Assembly (NCBI RefSeq): GCF_017696075.1
Contig: NZ_JAAORI010000003.1
Coordinates: 620,001-684,000 of the forward strand
Source of the DNA: Prochlorococcus marinus XMU1411
Lineage (GTDB): Bacteria > Cyanobacteriota > Cyanobacteriia > PCC-6307 > Cyanobiaceae
DNA length: 64,000 bases
Direction: 5' to 3'
Shown: positions 8,507 through 17,593 of the stretch, in pieces
Layout of the letters: each line of letters begins with the position of its first letter
Numbering within the stretch: position 1 is the stretch's first letter
Notes under the pieces: generated by a model
Database searches by the model: none
Told to the model about the DNA's origin: nothing
What the model saw: only the letters and a program-made list of their open reading frames with translations
Program-made: the position numbers and the translations under genes

Positions 8507-9187
8507 TCAAAGAATTTCTTTCTTTACAATATTATTTTCCCTTGTAACTCTAAAGCAGTTTCTACCATTACCAAAATCAATTGAGGAATATTCAAAATCA
8601 TTTTTAATATGCAAGGCACAATTGCCCTCAATACATATACAAGATTCAATAATTTCTCTCTGAATAACATCATTAACGTAAGGTTCCCTCTCTTTCTCTT
8701 CATCGAAATGCGGACAGGCAATACCTTCAACTATACCTAAGCAATCAATTATGGCTAATTCTTTAGCATAAGAATCAGTTATACCTTTATCAAACCAACA
8801 AATAGCCCCAGCACTTACACCACTCATTACAATTCCTTTTTCATAAGCATTTCGCAAAATTTTATGTAAATTCCATTCTTTCCATACAGCTAACATACTT
8901 TTTGTATTTCCTCCACCGACATAAATGATGTCTTGAGTTAAAACTATCTCTTCTAAGTTTTCTGTTCTAGAAAAGAAATCAATATGGCTTGTTATACAAT
9001 CAAGTTTAGAAAATGCTCTATAAAAATTTAGTTTGTACAAACTACTATCGCCAGATGCTGTTGGAATAAAGCAAATTTTAGGTCTTTTTTTATTAATCAA
9101 TGAAACTATATATTTTTCAATTTCAAGAGAGCCTATTGAACGTCCAAACCCTCCTCCCCCAATTGCGACTATATTTTTACTAGGCAT
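8507..9187 (-). CDS. Peptidase S51 (dipeptidase E / cyanophycinase-like)
   Basis: A 226-residue protein with GGGNTKSML at about 91-99 and the nucleophile motif MSGVSAGAICW with Ser125. A conserved CPHFDEE follows in the second half. This is the class I glutamine-amidotransferase-like fold of peptidase E, which cleaves Asp-X dipeptides in the cytoplasm. The length matches PepE, and cyanophycinase is longer. The gene is divergent from the GNAT gene with only about 20 bp between starts. Confidence 0.85.
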   Translation of the reverse strand: MPSKNIVAIGGGGFGRSIGSLEIEKYIVSLINKKRPKICFIPTASGDSSLYKLNFYRAFSKLDCITSHIDFFSRTENLEEIVLTQDIIYVGGGNTKSMLAVWKEWNLHKILRNAYEKGIVMSGVSAGAICWFDKGITDSYAKELAIIDCLGIVEGIACPHFDEEKEREPYVNDVIQREIIESCICIEGNCALHIKNDFEYSSIDFGNGRNCFRVTRENNIVKKEIL

Positions 9188-9207
9188 ATTAAATAATAGA
9201 TTTGTAT

Positions 9208-9675
9208 ATGAATTTAAGACAAATTACCATTAAAGATCAACTGGAATTAAAGAAGGTTTATTTTGATTCAATTCAATCTTTAGATGAAAAAATTTATAGT
9301 AAGGAACAAAAAAGAGCCTGGTCAAGCCAAGCTTGGAATAACCCAAATTTTGATAAGTCAATAATTAAAGGAAAAGGATGGCTTATAAGTAAAAAAGGAA
9401 TTATTATTGCTTTTGCTACAAGATATCCCACCGATAGAATTGCGCTATTTTACTGTAAAGGTAAATACCAAAGAAAAGGCTTCGGGTCTAAGTTACTTCA
9501 TAAATTAGAAGATGAAGCAAAGAAAGAAAGTTTAGACTCTCTTTATACTGAAGCAAGCTTAATAAGTTATGAATTATTTCTTAAAAATGAATGGAAAATT
9601 AAACGTAAAGAAAAAATAATTATAAATAACATTTTTTTTGAAAGATATAAAATGACTAAAATTATAAAAAATTAA
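9208..9675 (+). CDS. GNAT-family N-acetyltransferase
   Basis: A 155-residue protein from ATG 9208; the TTG at 9202 is two codons upstream and less likely. The acetyl-CoA loop KYQRKGFGSKLL fits the Q/RxxGxG/A motif. It would transfer an acyl group from CoA to an amine, with an unknown acceptor. It is followed closely by a membrane protein gene on the same strand. Confidence 0.85.
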   Translation: MNLRQITIKDQLELKKVYFDSIQSLDEKIYSKEQKRAWSSQAWNNPNFDKSIIKGKGWLISKKGIIIAFATRYPTDRIALFYCKGKYQRKGFGSKLLHKLEDEAKKESLDSLYTEASLISYELFLKNEWKIKRKEKIIINNIFFERYKMTKIIKN

Positions 9676-9685
9676 TTTATTAATA

Positions 9686-10009
9686 ATGTCTAGTAAAAGC
9701 AAGTCGTTAATTCTGGTTAGAAGACTTCTAGTTTGGACTTTATACTTTTTTTCAGGATTTATACTTTATTCATACAAAGGTTTTTTACCTTCTTTTTTAA
9801 TTACTTTTTCAAGAATTATTTATCCATTATCTATTTTTTGGCTGCAAATAAGATTAAAAAAAAGAACCAATTTTTTACATATCGATTCAAAAATGACAAC
9901 ATCGCAATTATGGTTCAATTTATTACCTGTTATTGCATCTCTCCTAACAGTAATTTTTTCTCTAATAAATACATTTTTTTATTTTCTAGCAAAAATAATT
10001 AGCTCTTAA
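9686..10009 (+). CDS. Hypothetical membrane protein
   Basis: A 107-residue protein with two or three hydrophobic segments (about residues 12-28, 36-53 and 77-104) and basic loops. No family is recognised. It begins 10 bp after the GNAT gene stop, so it is probably in the same transcript. An overlapping ORF in another frame in the same region is a shadow. Confidence 0.55.
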   Translation: MSSKSKSLILVRRLLVWTLYFFSGFILYSYKGFLPSFLITFSRIIYPLSIFWLQIRLKKRTNFLHIDSKMTTSQLWFNLLPVIASLLTVIFSLINTFFYFLAKIISS

Positions 10010-10125
10010 TTTGAATAAGAGAATTATCTGATTACACTAATAATTTGTTTTATAAAAACATAATGTAAAGAAATTTGCCTTTTACTTAAATTTGTTTAAA
10101 TTTTAAATAGTGATCAATATTAATA

Positions 10126-10278
10126 GTGAAGAATATTTCATTAAAAAGAGGTATAAATTTTGATAATAAAGAAGAAAAAAGAACCGATTATGAATTATTC
10201 TCTTTAAAATTCACAGATAGCTTATATAAAAAAGATATTGGAAAATTTTTAGAGACGCTTTCTTCTCATTTTATTTAG
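10126..10278 (+). CDS. Small hypothetical protein
   Basis: A 50-codon ORF from GTG 10126 to TAG 10276-10278, coding for a charged, soluble peptide. Codon use is similar to neighbouring genes, but there is no recognisable domain and no strong ribosome binding site. Confidence 0.4.
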   Translation: MKNISLKRGINFDNKEEKRTDYELFSLKFTDSLYKKDIGKFLETLSSHFI

Positions 10279-10369
10279 AAATATATTTTTATTCTGATCT
10301 TCAAATTCAAACAGTCTTAAAAATAAATAGTTTTTTGAAGGATAATATAAAAGATTAAATCTTATTTCT

Positions 10370-10687
10370 ATGCAATTATTTCTTGCTGACTGCCAATTCC
10401 CAGATATTGAAAATCAAATAAAAGCTTATCAACTATTTGTGGAAGCCTGGGAAAATGGTGAAATGGCAAAATCAGATAAAACAGATAAGTTTGAGATGTT
10501 ATTTAGAGTACATGCTCCAGGAGAAGGGAGAGTAGTTTGTTTATGTAGGGCGCATAGTGATAAGGAAATTTTTGCGCATTTTGCCCCATGGAGAGCAAAA
10601 TTCGGAATTCATATGGAATTTACACCTGTAATTAGTTGTCAAAATGTAGTTGATTACCATAAAGATTTGTTCAAAACCTTGGAATAA
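10370..10687 (+). CDS. DUF3303-like protein
   Basis: A 105-residue cytosolic protein. The segment with EAWENGEMAK followed by a predicted ferredoxin-like strand-helix pattern (MLFRVHAPGEGRVVCLCRA) matches the DUF3303 family that I associate with marine picocyanobacteria. The function is unknown. It has its own ATG and stands in a plus-strand run. Confidence 0.6.
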   Translation: MQLFLADCQFPDIENQIKAYQLFVEAWENGEMAKSDKTDKFEMLFRVHAPGEGRVVCLCRAHSDKEIFAHFAPWRAKFGIHMEFTPVISCQNVVDYHKDLFKTLE

Positions 10688-10710
10688 TAACCTAATAACT
10701 AATTTTCATT

Positions 10711-10890
10711 GTGATTAAACCTTTTCCTAATCTTATTTTTAAAAAAAAAGATAGAAATTTGTCTTCTTCAAAAAGTAATCTTAAGAAAGAAGAAAACTTA
10801 AAATCTAAACCATTAATTATATTTGGTTTTATCATCTCATTAACCTCCATCTTTTTGCTTTTATTTACCATTAATAATAAATTTGGATGA
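10711..10890 (+). CDS. Small C-terminally anchored membrane protein
   Basis: A 59-residue protein from GTG 10711 to TGA 10888-10890. It has a basic, serine- and lysine-rich N-terminal half and one strong hydrophobic segment near the C-terminus. It follows the DUF3303-like gene by 23 bp. No family is recognised. Confidence 0.45.
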   Translation: MIKPFPNLIFKKKDRNLSSSKSNLKKEENLKSKPLIIFGFIISLTSIFLLLFTINNKFG

Positions 10891-10959
10891 TTTTTGAGTA
10901 ATTAGAACTATTACTAGGTAACAAATATGTTCTATTATTAACTTAAAATAACTATCTAT

Positions 10960-11076
10960 ATGGCATTTAACGAAGGGGGGATGGCATCAGGCCTTCTTAT
11001 CATTGCAGTATCAATTGTTTTTGCAGCTGGTTTTGGATTTTTAGTATTGCATTTTGTACCAGGGACGCCTTTTTAA
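10960..11076 (+). CDS. Small single-span membrane protein, photosystem-subunit-like in form
   Basis: A 38-residue protein from ATG 10960 to TAA 11074-11076. It has a short polar start, one membrane helix rich in Ala, Gly and Phe, and the ending HFVPGTPF. The size and layout are like the small subunits of photosynthetic complexes, but I cannot match it to a named one. The coding is convincing from start, stop and composition. Confidence 0.6.
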   Translation: MAFNEGGMASGLLIIAVSIVFAAGFGFLVLHFVPGTPF

Positions 11077-11108
11077 GAAAACAAATTCAATAAAAAATCT
11101 TGATTATC

Positions 11109-11378
11109 TTAAACATTAACAGTTTCTAAATCCTGCATTTGATTATCATCAGGATTAGATTCCTTCTTTAACCTATAGGCATAAAATAAAGATCCCAGAG
11201 CTATGGTACTAGAGGCTAAAATCCCTGAAATGAGTATCAAAGCAAAAAGACCTCCTATTAATCCCCCTTTTAATCTAAGCAAATTTGATTTAATTAAAAG
11301 AATTGACAAAAAAACAATAGTTGCTTTTAGAGAAGAGATTTTCAAGAAAGTTAATGGATAAAAAGGATTCAACAACAT
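11109..11378 (-). CDS. Hypothetical membrane protein
   Basis: A protein of up to 89 residues with a membrane segment around GGLIGGLFALILISGILASS and an acidic C-terminal tail. The N-terminal 30 residues may be an over-extension: internal starts in the same frame would give a shorter two-helix protein. No family is assigned with confidence. Confidence 0.5.
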   Translation of the reverse strand: MLLNPFYPLTFLKISSLKATIVFLSILLIKSNLLRLKGGLIGGLFALILISGILASSTIALGSLFYAYRLKKESNPDDNQMQDLETVNV

Positions 11379-11434
11379 TTCTTTAGAAGAATATAATTAA
11401 ATTTAATTCTAAAAATAAATTTTAAAAACTGCAT

Positions 11435-11467
11435 AAAAAAAAGACCCAGTTGAGTCTTTTTTTTTAA
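11435..11467. terminator. Bidirectional rho-independent terminator
   Basis: A stem of A-run plus GACcCA paired with TGaGTC plus T-run, followed by a run of T. It is symmetric, so it can serve both the minus-strand gene ending at 11489 and plus-strand transcripts from the left. Confidence 0.7.
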
Positions 11468-11488
11468 AACTATATTAAATTTGAATAT

Positions 11489-11626
11489 TTATGCATCAGG
11501 GTCAAAATTCTTAAGGTTAGGACCCGCAACAAGACCAACAAGACCAAAAAGGACTAAAGAACCAATTCCGAACCCTGCTGCCCAAGGATTGAAACCACCT
11601 AGAGCAAAAGAAGCTAATAAATTCAT
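11489..11626 (-). CDS. Small thylakoid-type single-span membrane protein
   Basis: A 45-residue protein from the ATG at 11624-11626; a longer frame to 11695 adds unlikely sequence. The ALGGFNPWAAGFGIG stretch leads into one Gly/Leu/Val-rich helix and ends in an acidic NFDPDA tail. The composition is like small photosystem or NDH subunits, but it lacks the chlorophyll-binding motif of Hlips. A rho-independent terminator directly follows it at 11435-11467. Confidence 0.6.
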   Translation of the reverse strand: MNLLASFALGGFNPWAAGFGIGSLVLFGLVGLVAGPNLKNFDPDA

Positions 11627-11787
11627 GATTTTAAAACATAATATCTCCGAGTTAGCATACAGATTTTTATGAAAAATATACCTATTTTGAGACATTTCTT
11701 CGTAATTATATGCATCTTTTAGCTAAATTCATCTATATTGCAATCCACAAAATTTTTATTTTTTATTTTATTATCAAGGAATAACCC

Positions 11788-11810
11788 GTCTTGTAGCTAA
11801 CTTTAAGACG
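11788..11810 (+). promoter_or_regulatory. Hairpin in the 5' leader of the DCC-family gene
   Basis: CGTCTT at 11788-11793 pairs with AAGACG at 11805-11810, about 20 bp before the start codon of the next gene. There is no T-run, so it is not a terminator. It may affect RNA stability or translation. Confidence 0.3.
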
Positions 11811-11830
11811 AGTAGCCCTCTATTTTTCTA

Positions 11831-12211
11831 ATGACTTCCAACTATACCTTTATTTATGATGGAGAATGTCCCTTCTGCAATCATTTTGCTGAACTCTTAG
11901 AAATCAAAAGCAAGATAACTAATATTAAGATTCTTGATGGTCGTAAAAATTTAACTTTAATTGAATCGCTATTAGAAAAAGGTTATGACCTAGATAGAGG
12001 AGCTATCCTACTGAAAGATGAAGATATCTTTCATGGGGCAGATGCAATTAATAATATTTGCAAGCAGATAAGTAATCCCTCAAGCAGTTTACTTTTGTTA
12101 CTTTCTAGAGTCTTTAAATCAAATAAACGAACAAACGTAATATTCCCGTTATTAATCATAGCTAGAAGATTCGCATTGATATCAAAAGGGATATCAACAT
12201 CTCTTGTTTAA
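11831..12211 (+). CDS. Thiol-disulfide oxidoreductase DCC family (DUF393)
   Basis: A 126-residue protein with FIYDGECPFCN at residues 7-17, the DxxCPxC signature of the DCC/DUF393 thioredoxin-like family, and the later motif FHGADAINNI. These proteins are thought to act in thiol redox reactions. The substrate is unknown. Confidence 0.85.
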   Translation: MTSNYTFIYDGECPFCNHFAELLEIKSKITNIKILDGRKNLTLIESLLEKGYDLDRGAILLKDEDIFHGADAINNICKQISNPSSSLLLLLSRVFKSNKRTNVIFPLLIIARRFALISKGISTSLV

Positions 12212-12317
12212 AAATAAAAATTTTCTAAATAATTAATAACATATTTATAAGCTTCTGTATCAATCAATGATAATTAATTATTTCTTAGCTAGAACTAGTA
12301 GGTAATCTTAAATTTTA

Positions 12318-12503
12318 ATGATAGAAAACTTCAATCCCTTTATTTCATTGGGTGGTGACAACAAAAAAGTTAATCATATGGCTGAAGCAGCACTTGAAAT
12401 GAATTTAACTTGTAATGATTTGAAGAAGGATTTAAATTTAACTGATGGAGATGTAGTGGATATGTTACAACTAGTCATGGATAGGTTTAAAAATAGTAAT
12501 TAA
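12318..12503 (+). CDS. Small hypothetical protein
   Basis: A 61-residue soluble, helical, acidic protein. The LTCNDLKKDLNLTDGDVVDML region looks like a short helix-turn-helix-like bundle, but no family is recognised. Confidence 0.5.
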   Translation: MIENFNPFISLGGDNKKVNHMAEAALEMNLTCNDLKKDLNLTDGDVVDMLQLVMDRFKNSN

Positions 12504-12547
12504 GTTTATATCGTTATTAATTATTCGTCATTTATATAATATTATTA

Positions 12548-12850
12548 ATGAAAACAGTAAAAATTGAGTTTTCAAAGTATGAACCAGTTACCTTTTTATG
12601 GCCTGAATTAATAGAGGATTACGGATTTGATAAAGCCAGAAAAATAGTTTCTCAAGCTATTGACTTACAAAAAATGAGTGGAACGAAAAATAACACCATG
12701 CCAATCATATTTTCAGGAACAGGAGGATTAGCTCTAATTCCATTACAAATGCTAGAAAAAGAAGACTTTAAAATTAGTTATAAAGATAACCAAGTTTTAA
12801 TATTTAATTTAAAAAGTAAGTCATTTCAAATTTTAAATGATGCAAACTAA
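12548..12850 (+). CDS. Hypothetical cytosolic protein
   Basis: A 100-residue soluble protein with no signal, membrane segment or recognised motif. It lies between two same-strand genes with gaps of 44 and 69 bp. Confidence 0.55.
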   Translation: MKTVKIEFSKYEPVTFLWPELIEDYGFDKARKIVSQAIDLQKMSGTKNNTMPIIFSGTGGLALIPLQMLEKEDFKISYKDNQVLIFNLKSKSFQILNDAN

Positions 12851-12919
12851 AAAACTAAATTAGTAACTTCTCGATAAATCCAAAATTACTTTATTATTTA
12901 ATAAGACATTTTTATAATA

Positions 12920-13636
12920 ATGGCTTTTGAAGCGACCTACCTTGGATCAAATGGTTGGCTTATAAAATTTCCAAAAACTAGTTTGATTATTGATCCTTGG
13001 CTCAAAGGAGATTTAATATTTCCACCAGGTGAGTGGTTTTTTAAAGGATCATTAGAAAAAGAAATTTCAATAGATAAAGAAATAGATATTATTTTATTAA
13101 CCCAAGGATTACCTGATCACTGTCATGTACCAACATTAGAAATGTTCAGAAAGGATATTCCTATAATTTGCCCTAAAAGTGCTATTGAAACATTAAAAAA
13201 AATTGGTTTTAATACAATAAAATTGCTTAAACCAAACGAAAAGACTAGTCAATTCAATTTAAGTTTTGAAGCCACTGCTGGAGCTCCAGTACCACAAATA
13301 GAGAACGGATATATTGTTAAAGACGATCAAGATAATGGTTTTTATATAGAACCCCATGGATATCTTGATAAAAATTTAAATAAACAAAATCTTGATGCAG
13401 TCATTACTCCTACAAAAAATTTAGAATTACCCCTTGTAGGTTCTTTTGTGAAAGGTGCTGATGTAATACCTAAATTGATTAACAAATTCAGTCCTAAATT
13501 TATACTTTCAAGTACCGTGGGCGGAGATGCAACATATTCTGGTTTTTTAAATAATTTTATTTCAGTACAAGAATACAAAGAAGAATTAAATAGTAATCTA
13601 GTAGATCTAAAGAGTATGCAATCTATTATGATTTAA
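12920..13636 (+). CDS. Metallo-beta-lactamase-fold protein with altered metal motif
   Basis: A 238-residue protein. The first strands and the loop IIDPWLKGDLIFPP match MBL-fold hydrolases of the UlaG/YtnP-like type. The metal motif, normally HxHxDH, reads QGLPDHCH at residues 62-69, so the first two metal-binding His residues are absent while D66, H67 and H69 remain. It could bind one metal or use a different site. The substrate is unknown. Confidence 0.7.
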   Translation: MAFEATYLGSNGWLIKFPKTSLIIDPWLKGDLIFPPGEWFFKGSLEKEISIDKEIDIILLTQGLPDHCHVPTLEMFRKDIPIICPKSAIETLKKIGFNTIKLLKPNEKTSQFNLSFEATAGAPVPQIENGYIVKDDQDNGFYIEPHGYLDKNLNKQNLDAVITPTKNLELPLVGSFVKGADVIPKLINKFSPKFILSSTVGGDATYSGFLNNFISVQEYKEELNSNLVDLKSMQSIMI

Positions 13637-13706
13637 ATTAATCCAAAAAGATCTTTTATTTAGTCATTTAGCTTGGAATTAAATCTAGTATAAAAGGAGT
13701 TCAAAA

Positions 13707-14072
13707 ATTCATTCATTTTTTTTTACCTCAATACTTTTATTAGCTTTAAATAGTAGCTATGTATGTGAAAATTCAAAGCTTGATCTTGTTATGAGAAATA
13801 ATATTAATGGTGACTTTTCTATAGTAGAAGAGATATCTGAGTTAAGGCCAGGAGCATTTATAAATATTAATTGGAATAAAAAAAAGCTTATGCTTCCATA
13901 CTCTCTAAGGAAATATTATATTTCCTTTACAGATAAAAAATGGGAATGGAGGTACCAATTTAATAAGGATGGATCGCCTGATATTGATAATCCTTCTTTA
14001 TACGAGCTACTTCCTTCTGGAGAAATTAAAACACATTTTTGTGAAGCAGAAAATAATATGTCAAACTTATAA
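13707..14072 (+). CDS. Secreted hypothetical protein with probable ATT start
   Basis: The frame runs from a stop at 13686 to TAA 14070-14072. The first ATG (13791) would give 93 residues, but 28 codons upstream of it encode a clear signal peptide (FFFTSILLLALNSSYVC). A consensus Shine-Dalgarno AAGGAG at 13694-13699 sits 7 nt before an ATT codon at 13707. There is no ATG, GTG or TTG in the proper place. I therefore read this as an exported protein of 121 residues starting with ATT. The mature part has no known domain. Confidence 0.55.
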   Translation: MHSFFFTSILLLALNSSYVCENSKLDLVMRNNINGDFSIVEEISELRPGAFININWNKKKLMLPYSLRKYYISFTDKKWEWRYQFNKDGSPDIDNPSLYELLPSGEIKTHFCEAENNMSNL

Positions 14073-14122
14073 TTTCAACATAAGTTTTCTAGATTATTTA
14101 ACTTCTGAACTTCTTTGTAAAA

Positions 14123-16729
14123 ATGAACAATCCCAAAAATCAAAAGAGTTTTTCTAAATATATAAAACTTGAAGACTACAAAGTTTTTGATTATGAAATT
14201 CCAGAAATTTTTTTGGACTTCGTAATTAAGAAAAATGCTGTTAATGTTACGACAAAACTAAAATTAGTAAAAAAAAATAAAAAAACCAGAAATCTTATTC
14301 TTGATGGTAAGGATATATTAATAAATAAAATATTTATAGATGACTTACTACTAGAAGAGAAATACTACAAACAGCAAAAAAATAACTTAAAAATTAAAAA
14401 TATAAATAAAGATAATTTTTTATTAAAAATAGAAGGAATAATTAAACCGAAGGAAAATACATCCCTTTTAGGAATGTATGAAAGCAATGGAATTATAACT
14501 ACGCAATGCGAGGCAGAGGGATTTAGAAGAATAAGTTTTCACTCTGATAGGCCTGATATTCTAAGCAAATACACGGTGAGAATTGAGGCAGACAAGAATG
14601 ATTATCCTGTCTTACTCTCAAATGGTAACGTCGTAAAAGAAAATAATCTTCCAGATAATAGACATGAAATAATTTGGGAAGACCCATATCCGAAACCCTC
14701 ATATCTATTTGCATTGGTAGCAGGCAAACTTAATTGTGTAAAAGACAATTTCATAACAAAATCAAATAAAAAAGTAAAAATAAATATTTATGTTGAATAT
14801 GGCGATGAACAATATGTTCAACATGCAATAAGTTCCTTAAAGAAATCCATGAGATGGGACGAGGATAAATTTAACCTTGAATACGATTTGTCATTGTTCA
14901 ATATAGTCGCAATAAGGCACTTTAATATGGGAGCCATGGAAAATAAAAGTCTCAATATTTTCAACTCAAAATTAATACTCGCTAATTCTGAAACAACAAC
15001 TGATGAAGAATTAGAGAGAATAGAAGGAGTGATTGCCCATGAATACTTCCATAATTGGACAGGTAATAGAGTTACTTGTAGGGATTGGTTTCAATTATCT
15101 CTAAAAGAGGGTTTAACAGTATTCAGAGATCAACAATTCACTGCAGACCTTCATAGTCATGAAATCAAGAGGCTTGAGGATGCAAAATTTCTTAGAAGAA
15201 ATCAATTTAGAGAAGATTCAGGTCCAACATCGCATCCTGTAATGCCAGAAAAATATCAAGAAATAGACAATTTCTATACCACCACGATATACGAAAAGGG
15301 GGCAGAAATAATTAGAATGCTTAATAAGCTTGTAAAAGATGAAAATTTCTATAAAGGATTTAGTAATTACATCGCAATATATGATGGGAAGGCTGCAACA
15401 ATAGACCAATTTGTCGATAAAATTTTAGAGGAAAATAAAGAAATCGATCCTAAAGAATTTAAAGTTTGGTATAAGCAAAATGGCACACCAAAAGTTAAAT
15501 TCAAGAGAATCTGGGATCAAACAGACGAAAAACTTACCATTCAGGCCTCACAAAGTAATCCAACAAGGAAAAACCCATATAATGATTTACCTCTAATAAT
15601 TCCTATAAAACTGGCTATATTTTGCGGTGAAAATAAAAAAATTGAAAAAACAGTTGTTTTAAAAACAAAAAAACAAGAATTTATTTTTAGGAATGTAAGT
15701 TCTCACCTCCAAATCCCTTTAGTAACTTATTTTCGCGAATTTTCTTCACCAGTAGATTGGGAATCAGACACTACCTTGGATGAAAAATTTTTAATCTTAA
15801 AATATGAAAAAGATTTTTTTACACTATTCAATACTATAAAATTATTTTATAAAAAAATTATTTTATGCAGATTAGATGAAAAACCAGATCATAAAATTGA
15901 AAATAAATTAATAAGCACCTTAATATCATTCATAAAAAATAAAGATATTAATTTATCTCTTTTATCAGAATTACTTAGTATTCCGACGTTTGCTGAAATC
16001 GAATCTGAGATGGAAAATATAGACCCTTTAAAAATATATAAAACTATTGACGAATTAAATCATTTATTCGGTACCAAATTAAAAGAAGAATTATATTTTA
16101 AGCTCCAAGAAATAGAGAAAAATCTAGATAAAGTTTGGCCAGAAGGTAAAAATGAAAGAAAACTAATCGAAACTATTTGGAAACTACTCTTGCATAGTGA
16201 TGATGGGGAAATTAAATGCAAAATAACTAATTATGTTGATAGTAATTCGATGACGCTAGCAAAAGCTGCATTGAATTCTTTCAGTAGGATTAATTGTCCT
16301 GAAAGAAAAATTATTTCAAATATATTCTTCAATAAATGGAAAAATAATAGTTTAGTTTTGGATAGTTGGTTCTCATTCAATGCATCTATAGAAATTGATG
16401 AAACAACAAAAAGCATTGAAAAATTATTTGAAAATAAGTTTTTTGATGCAAAATCACCAAACACTTTAAGAGCTATATTAAATACTTTCGTAACAAGAAA
16501 TAGTACTTTTCATGCTATGGATGGTTCTGGTTATAAATATATTGCAAAAAAGATAATTGACTTTGATAAATTAAATCCAATCGTAATTTCCCGTTTTGTT
16601 AAAGTATTTAGTAGATATAATTATTATTCAGAACCTTACAAAAGCAATATGATAGAAACAATAAAGCAGATAAAAAAAAATAAACTATCAACAAATACTA
16701 AAGAAGTATTAGATGCAATAATAGAGTGA
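14123..16729 (+). CDS. pepN: Aminopeptidase N (M1 family)
   Basis: An 868-residue protein with the M1 landmarks: substrate-binding GAMEN at 270-274, zinc-binding HEYFH at 306-310 and the third ligand Glu329 in KEGL. The long helical C-terminal domain is present, and the total length matches bacterial PepN. It removes N-terminal amino acids from peptides in the cytoplasm, recycling amino acids. It starts at ATG 14123, 50 bp after the secreted protein gene. Confidence 0.95.
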   Translation: MNNPKNQKSFSKYIKLEDYKVFDYEIPEIFLDFVIKKNAVNVTTKLKLVKKNKKTRNLILDGKDILINKIFIDDLLLEEKYYKQQKNNLKIKNINKDNFLLKIEGIIKPKENTSLLGMYESNGIITTQCEAEGFRRISFHSDRPDILSKYTVRIEADKNDYPVLLSNGNVVKENNLPDNRHEIIWEDPYPKPSYLFALVAGKLNCVKDNFITKSNKKVKINIYVEYGDEQYVQHAISSLKKSMRWDEDKFNLEYDLSLFNIVAIRHFNMGAMENKSLNIFNSKLILANSETTTDEELERIEGVIAHEYFHNWTGNRVTCRDWFQLSLKEGLTVFRDQQFTADLHSHEIKRLEDAKFLRRNQFREDSGPTSHPVMPEKYQEIDNFYTTTIYEKGAEIIRMLNKLVKDENFYKGFSNYIAIYDGKAATIDQFVDKILEENKEIDPKEFKVWYKQNGTPKVKFKRIWDQTDEKLTIQASQSNPTRKNPYNDLPLIIPIKLAIFCGENKKIEKTVVLKTKKQEFIFRNVSSHLQIPLVTYFREFSSPVDWESDTTLDEKFLILKYEKDFFTLFNTIKLFYKKIILCRLDEKPDHKIENKLISTLISFIKNKDINLSLLSELLSIPTFAEIESEMENIDPLKIYKTIDELNHLFGTKLKEELYFKLQEIEKNLDKVWPEGKNERKLIETIWKLLLHSDDGEIKCKITNYVDSNSMTLAKAALNSFSRINCPERKIISNIFFNKWKNNSLVLDSWFSFNASIEIDETTKSIEKLFENKFFDAKSPNTLRAILNTFVTRNSTFHAMDGSGYKYIAKKIIDFDKLNPIVISRFVKVFSRYNYYSEPYKSNMIETIKQIKKNKLSTNTKEVLDAIIE

Positions 16730-16743
16730 TTAATTGATAATAT

Positions 16744-16959
16744 TTAACTAAACATAATAATAACAATTGTAAATATTAAAAATAAAATAAATACAAGATA
16801 CTTATTAATAAAAATATAAACTAAATTATTATTATCTTTATTCCACTTTTTATTTACGTATTCCTTCGTTATAAATTTATTAGGTCTGCCACAATATAAA
16901 CATGTTGGGGAAGTTTTTAAAATTAAATTTTTACATTGTGGGCACTTTTTTTTTTCCAT
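16744..16959 (-). CDS. Zinc-ribbon protein with C-terminal membrane anchor
   Basis: A 71-residue protein with CPQC at 6-9 and CLYCGRP at about 20-26, forming a two-Cys-pair zinc ribbon. The hydrophobic segment at about 48-70 would anchor it to the membrane. The function is unknown. It converges with pepN at 14 bp. Confidence 0.65.
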   Translation of the reverse strand: MEKKKCPQCKNLILKTSPTCLYCGRPNKFITKEYVNKKWNKDNNNLVYIFINKYLVFILFLIFTIVIIMFS

Positions 16960-17124
16960 AATCTAATCTTACTGAATAAAATTGAAAACAGAAACCATCA
17001 ATAAAATAAGTAATTTAAATTTTATTTAATATATTTTGAATAATTAAATATCATTGCAAAAAAGAATTGGATTCTAACTATTTAAAAAAATTTAATATAA
17101 TAAAAAATTACTATTTGGTTTAAA

Positions 17125-17286
17125 ATGTTTGCTATTGCACTTGGAATGTCCCCTGTCGAGAAAATAACTGTTGCAATATCTGCTTCAATTTTTATAATCG
17201 CTTTTACATGGGTATCTATTAAGGGAGATTTAAGAAAACTTGCTAATGAACTAATTGAAGATAATGAAAATAATCAGGATAATTAA
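17125..17286 (+). CDS. Small single-span membrane protein
   Basis: A 53-residue protein from ATG 17125 to TAA 17284-17286. It has a membrane helix at about residues 12-31 and an acidic tail (ELIEDNENNQDN). No family is recognised. Confidence 0.5.
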   Translation: MFAIALGMSPVEKITVAISASIFIIAFTWVSIKGDLRKLANELIEDNENNQDN

Positions 17287-17299
17287 AAAATCTTTTACT

Positions 17300-17542
17300 C
17301 TACTTTGCATGCAAACTAGGGTAATCAATAATATGCCTAATTTCTTTTAGAGAAGAACCATAGATTTTTTCACCATTTAAGTGAACACCAATCCATTTTT
17401 CCTCTTTTTTAAAAAAATTACTTTTAGTAGTATTCATCTCGAAATAATCTTTATTATCCCAATTTAAAGTTATATCCCAACCTTTATAATTTTCTATCAT
17501 TGTGAAATACAGAACATAATTAAATAATACCCAATGAGACAT
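17300..17542 (-). CDS. Small hypothetical protein
   Basis: A protein of 80 residues from 17542, or 66 from the internal ATG at 17498-17500, whose start (MIENYKGWDITLN) looks more natural. It is soluble, Trp-rich and charged. It has no known domain. Confidence 0.5.
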   Translation of the reverse strand: MSHWVLFNYVLYFTMIENYKGWDITLNWDNKDYFEMNTTKSNFFKKEEKWIGVHLNGEKIYGSSLKEIRHIIDYPSLHAK

Positions 17543-17593
17543 ATAACAAAAACAAAGGAAATAAGTATTTTTTTCGTTATTTTTTTTTAATAT

